A DNA stretch of 64,000 nt, from assembly GCA_945910005.1 (NCBI GenBank), contig OX246740.1, forward strand, positions 49,029,353 through 49,093,352. Direction: 5' to 3'. Positions 60,451-64,000 of the stretch are shown one piece after another. The stretch is from Isoperla grammatica (Eukaryota > Arthropoda > Insecta > Plecoptera > Perlodidae). A model generated the notes under the pieces. It worked only from the letters and a program-made list of their open reading frames with translations, was not told where the DNA came from and did no database searches. Both the position numbers and the translations under genes were made by a program. Positions within the stretch are counted from its first letter, which is position 1. Each line of letters begins with the position of its first letter.

Positions 60451-61030
60451 ATTCACAATAGGTCGTACGGTGTATAACGTTTTGAAACTTATATACTACG
60501 TATATACCTTAATGGCTGCGATTTATTGTACAATTCCTATGTCTGTTATCACCGTTATAGAACACAGTATATAATACATATATATGTATAGTGGATTCGG
60601 CCGCGTAAAACGGAAATCGATTTTAACATCAAGTGCCATCCCTCATGCAAATGAAATAGCGGCCACAAATGGTGCTTGCTTGCTTTGCTTTACTATAGGC
60701 CGATCTATTTGTGTGTATACGGTTCGAAGTTGCTTTTATTTGAGTTGGTCGATCGATAAACGTGCCCCCCCCCCCCTACCTATATCGCAACAAGAATGCC
60801 CATTTACAAATCACGGATATTTTATTGGTTGATATTGGGCGAAGATTTTAGCTATAACTCTTTTTTCTGAATGGGGGGGGGGGGGGGTCTACTGTAGTTA
60901 TTCAATAAGTAGTGCTCCATTAGTAACACTTTGGTGTTGCCTAATATAGTCCAGTGGCGCATGTCTAAACCCAACGTATACGGGGAACATGTATAGCATA
61001 ATTAAGAGCTGCATATACTTAAAGTGCGAA

Positions 61031-61278
61031 GTGCGTCGGACTTCAGAGCGAAGGATACCTCTACGTCAAAAACCACAGATAATTCTCAAGGAAATCGTTA
61101 TCACAGTCATACTGATTATAACGTTCAATACATTTATCATTCAGTGTGTAGGGCTGACCAAACCACAGCGCTATGATTTCTCACATTTTCGATTTTGTGT
61201 TTCAATCTTGAGATATCATTATAAAATGAAAATTTTCTGCGGTTTTTCACGTAGAGGTATACGTTGGAGTTGGACCGA
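61031..61278. mobile_element. MITE with ATACCTCTACGT terminal inverted repeats
   Basis: The left block GGATACCTCTACGTCAAAAA, continuing CCACAGATAATT, is mirrored at the right end by AATTTTCTGCGGTTTTTCAC, continuing GTAGAGGTATACG. With the outer CGGACT/AGTTGGACCG region the terminal repeats are about 45-50 bp. A 98-codon frame spans the element but is a by-product of the repeats. At about 248 bp it is non-autonomous. Confidence 0.7.
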
Positions 61279-61554
61279 TGATTGAACTATATGAAGTAAT
61301 GAATACATATTCAAGTGGGTTATTGATTTAAATTGTCATTCGTTTATATTTTTTACTATGCCACTATCTCTTACCAACTGATTGATATCCAGCCAGGCGT
61401 ATTAGATCTGATTTGAATTGTGGGGACGAAATATTCAATAAAAGCCATAATCAAGTCTATCAGAATAAAACTGGGCACTGTCCCGAATTGATATTTGCCA
61501 ACGTAACGAATTTAGCGTCCTCTGTGCTCAATAGTTCGAAAACTTGGACATAGC

Positions 61555-61768
61555 CCACTTTTATACTTAAACATTGAGTATAAAAGTGGTACATGTCAAA
61601 AATCACACATTTGTTAAAGTAACAGTAAATTGCCAAGTTAGAAAATATCAACTTGAGACTATGGGACTATGCCTAAACATTGATTATAAAAGTGGTCCAT
61701 GTCCAAAATCACAAATTTGTTAAAGTAACAGTAAATTGCCAAGTTAGAAAATATCCATTTGGGACATG
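61555..61768 (+). repeat. 106-bp tandem duplication with a TATA-like hairpin
   Basis: CTTAAACATTGAGTATAAAA, then AGTGGTACATGTC and TTAAAGTAACAGTAAATTGC through GAAAATATC, is repeated with an offset of 106 bases and few changes. At the left edge CCACTTTTATAC (61555-61566) and GTATAAAAGTGG (61578-61589) form a perfect 12-bp hairpin with an 11-base loop. Confidence 0.85.
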
Positions 61769-61814
61769 GTTTATTCCGATGATCTCAATTCATCTTAACG
61801 ACCACGTCTGTCAT

Positions 61815-61892
61815 GTTTACTAGTGGCGGGGATTGAACCGTTACCCTCTTGATGTAAACATCGTGTTTTATAACACCGGGGCGGCTCGTGGG
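61815..61892 (-). repeat. tRNA-like SINE head, minus strand
   Basis: The minus strand carries GTAACGGTTCAATCCCCGCC as a B box and CGAGCCGCCCCGGTGTTATA as an A-box region, with GATG/CATC as a possible anticodon stem. Confidence 0.4.
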
Positions 61893-61995
61893 TGGTAACT
61901 TAAACTTACAGATCAGATCGCAACAGATTGGCAAGTAAGAGAACTGCCTAAGATCTCCTCAACACGATAACCTGGCAAAGTCGGTCGGGCGAGAT

Positions 61996-62011
61996 ATGCA
62001 AATATGCAAAT
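61996..62011. promoter_or_regulatory. Back-to-back POU octamers
   Basis: ATGCAAATATGCAAAT is two perfect octamers with no gap. POU-domain factors bind ATGCAAAT. The following 60 bases (CCCGTCCGTGCTTGCGCCC onward, with CATAAAAC) are CpG-richer and could belong to a promoter. No transcript is identified. Confidence 0.45.
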
Positions 62012-62339
62012 ACCCGTCCGTGCTTGCGCCCGCAAACTACCGGTGCGCATAAAACATATTTCTGCACGCACTTCTTTTATTGCCTCTCTCGGTTACCTAC
62101 GGAGACCCATTCATTAGTTTTTATGGGATAGATAGGTGATGTAGGGGCTAATTAGATCTTTGCTGTCTGTGTGCAACCATGAGGCAGGTGAACTAATTTG
62201 GGATGTACGGGACGGGTAGGAGTGGGTGGGTCCCTGAGCTGTTGGAGGATCCTTGTAATGTACGGTAGAGAGCACTCGCTGGCAGATGTTGGCGCCGTAT
62301 ATTATGGATTTTAGTTCTGTCATTTCCGATACGGATAAG

Positions 62340-64000
62340 TTAATTAAAAATTTAAATAGAAATGGTTGTGAGACTAAGAAGAAGCGTTTTGTTTAGAAAT
62401 ATAAGGGTTGTTTCCTTTTGAATTGTTTATTTGTATTTAAAGTGATAGGAGATATGTAGAAAAGAGCACAGACTCAAAAACAAAACGTGACTCCCAACCA
62501 CCTCCCAACTAATACAAATATTAACTGTTATCAATATAATAAACAATACAATGTAACAGAGAAAAGAATCCTAACCTAACAACAATGTAACATTGAAAAC
62601 TGGATGAATAGTGTTTCCTAATGCTTAAAGAAACAAAATAGTAATAAAGACAATACGAGCAAGAAAACTAAACTGTCTATCATATAGAAAGAGATAAAAT
62701 TGGAGGGAAAAATAACTTGTAAATTAATAGAGGCATATAAGAAAGAAATTGAATAAAGAAGTTGTGGTCAGTGTGTATAGTAGATGGTTGTAAAAGAAAT
62801 TTAATTTTTTCAATGTTAACAAAAGTATAACAATTCAGTTCGAGATGTGAATTAATATTGATTACGATTTATTTATAGATCAGTCTACCCTGGCGGTGAT
62901 TCAGTAAACTTTGTGAAGCGTATGGATTGGACAATGACACGTGACATGTCACCATGACAGTTCATTAGAAATGTGTAGACCAACAATGATTGATTGCTCA
63001 CAGTGTTCCACGATACACGCCGGCGAAGTGACCGCTGTCTGTTTCTATTAGGCGCTATATAGTTGGGTTACCCACAGTGTGTGTGGGTGTGCGTTCCATG
63101 TTCGAATCTGTGTGTATCACCCACTTATCGGCGCGGAACAACGATTAAGTGGGATGTGACGACACAACCCAGACAACCACTTTGCTAGGTAGTTTCGTTA
63201 TTGTGTATTTTTTGATTCGCAACAAAACACTCTGGAGTGACTATTTTTTTTATTCGGAATTAATGCTATTATCATTTAGAGATAAAGCGCAAAAAACATA
63301 ATCGTTTATTAATTGTATCCACTTTTTTAACCCCCCCACCCCCCCCCCCCACGAAATTCTAGTATTTTAGTATATAATATATTTATTATTTATATTTACA
63401 CCAAATATGTTGTACATTACTATCAGGTATAAAGAGAAATAATAGCATAACATAAAACATAATTTTTTTCCCTGGTTATCAAAACTAATTGACTCTTTTT
63501 TTTCCTTCTTATTTTCTTCTCTCTTTCTTTCTTCTTTCTCTCGGTGACTATCGTGCACCTACGCTCCCTTTTGGAACATTACCCCTTGCTTGGAACTCGA
63601 TACCTCTGGAGTTACACACTTTTAAGTTTTAAGTGGATGCTTTTATCCGTACGTGATTAAAAACTGTGGTGTTTAATAAGGAAAAATAAATAAAAACAAC
63701 GTTAATTAGTAATACAATGCTGAAAATTAAATATGTGTGCACACATACGAGTAAAAAACACACTGATTAAGCTAATTACAAATACGTTGCATGTAAATAA
63801 TTAAGGGCGTAATTAAAGTTATAGGTTGTTGCAAGTTTTTAATAATAGCAGTGATACGAGTCTGCAAACAAAAAATACAAACATAAAATGAAACTGTAGC
63901 ACGTTAAAAATGAGGGAACATGCAAATATGAAAGAGATAAACAAATACATTTACATAATGTTCAAAGAAAAATGCGGAATTCGTCGTAGAATGTAACTAT
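62340..64000. other. No supported gene
   Basis: AT-rich. A C-run lies near 63331-63350 and a pyrimidine-rich stretch near 63490-63541; the minus-strand frame through the latter is a lysine/glutamate run and not a credible protein. Confidence 0.45.

Noticed and set aside
61031..61278. 98-codon frame inside the MITE
   Set aside because: It runs through both terminal repeats and resembles no transposase; a by-product of the element.

Overview
The window reads as AT-rich, non-coding DNA from a eukaryote, most likely an invertebrate animal. The signs are an absence of long open frames, many tRNA-derived SINE heads and MITE-like inverted-repeat elements, long di- and tetranucleotide microsatellites, and many poly-G and poly-C tracts. 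A marine lophotrochozoan such as a mollusc is a reasonable guess, but nothing here proves the phylum. I see no bacterial-style operons, no rRNA, no CRISPR array, no intact tRNA gene, and no recognisable transposase or reverse transcriptase.

No protein-coding gene can be called with confidence. The best coding candidate is a 74-base GC-rich block at 19239-19312 with a good acceptor, a good donor and two open frames. Weaker exon candidates lie at 18728-18802, 31406-31494, 33735-33798 (minus) and 41399-41934. The window is probably intergenic, or lies within the introns of a large gene.

Layout. 0-13 kb: tRNA-like SINE fragments, a diverged tandem array (6.5-7.0 kb), a hammerhead-like hairpin (8.4 kb), a 325-bp TTAA-flanked MITE (10 kb) and a compound tetranucleotide satellite (11 kb). 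13-20 kb: an inverted-repeat element, a nearly full-length Gly-tRNA-headed SINE (14.2 kb), a long fold-back structure (15.9-16.2 kb), a second MITE next to TTAA (18.35 kb) and the best exon candidate. 20-30 kb: mostly featureless AT-rich DNA. 30-35 kb: a TATA plus double-CRE promoter-like cluster, a second SINE family, a 145-bp tandem array and a third SINE fragment. 37-49 kb: two copies of a third MITE family, an enhancer-like block (46.2-46.6 kb) and more SINEs. 49-64 kb: a 57-bp tandem array, two long dinucleotide tracts, a fourth MITE, a 106-bp tandem duplication and a back-to-back POU octamer.

The most informative result is a shared core, starting GTGACTTTGGAGCCGTC and continuing TAGCAACGAAGCA, found six times on both strands, twice inside one SINE family. 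It points to a conserved SINE domain that several elements in this genome carry. All calls rest on reading the sequence by eye; percent identities and counts are approximate.
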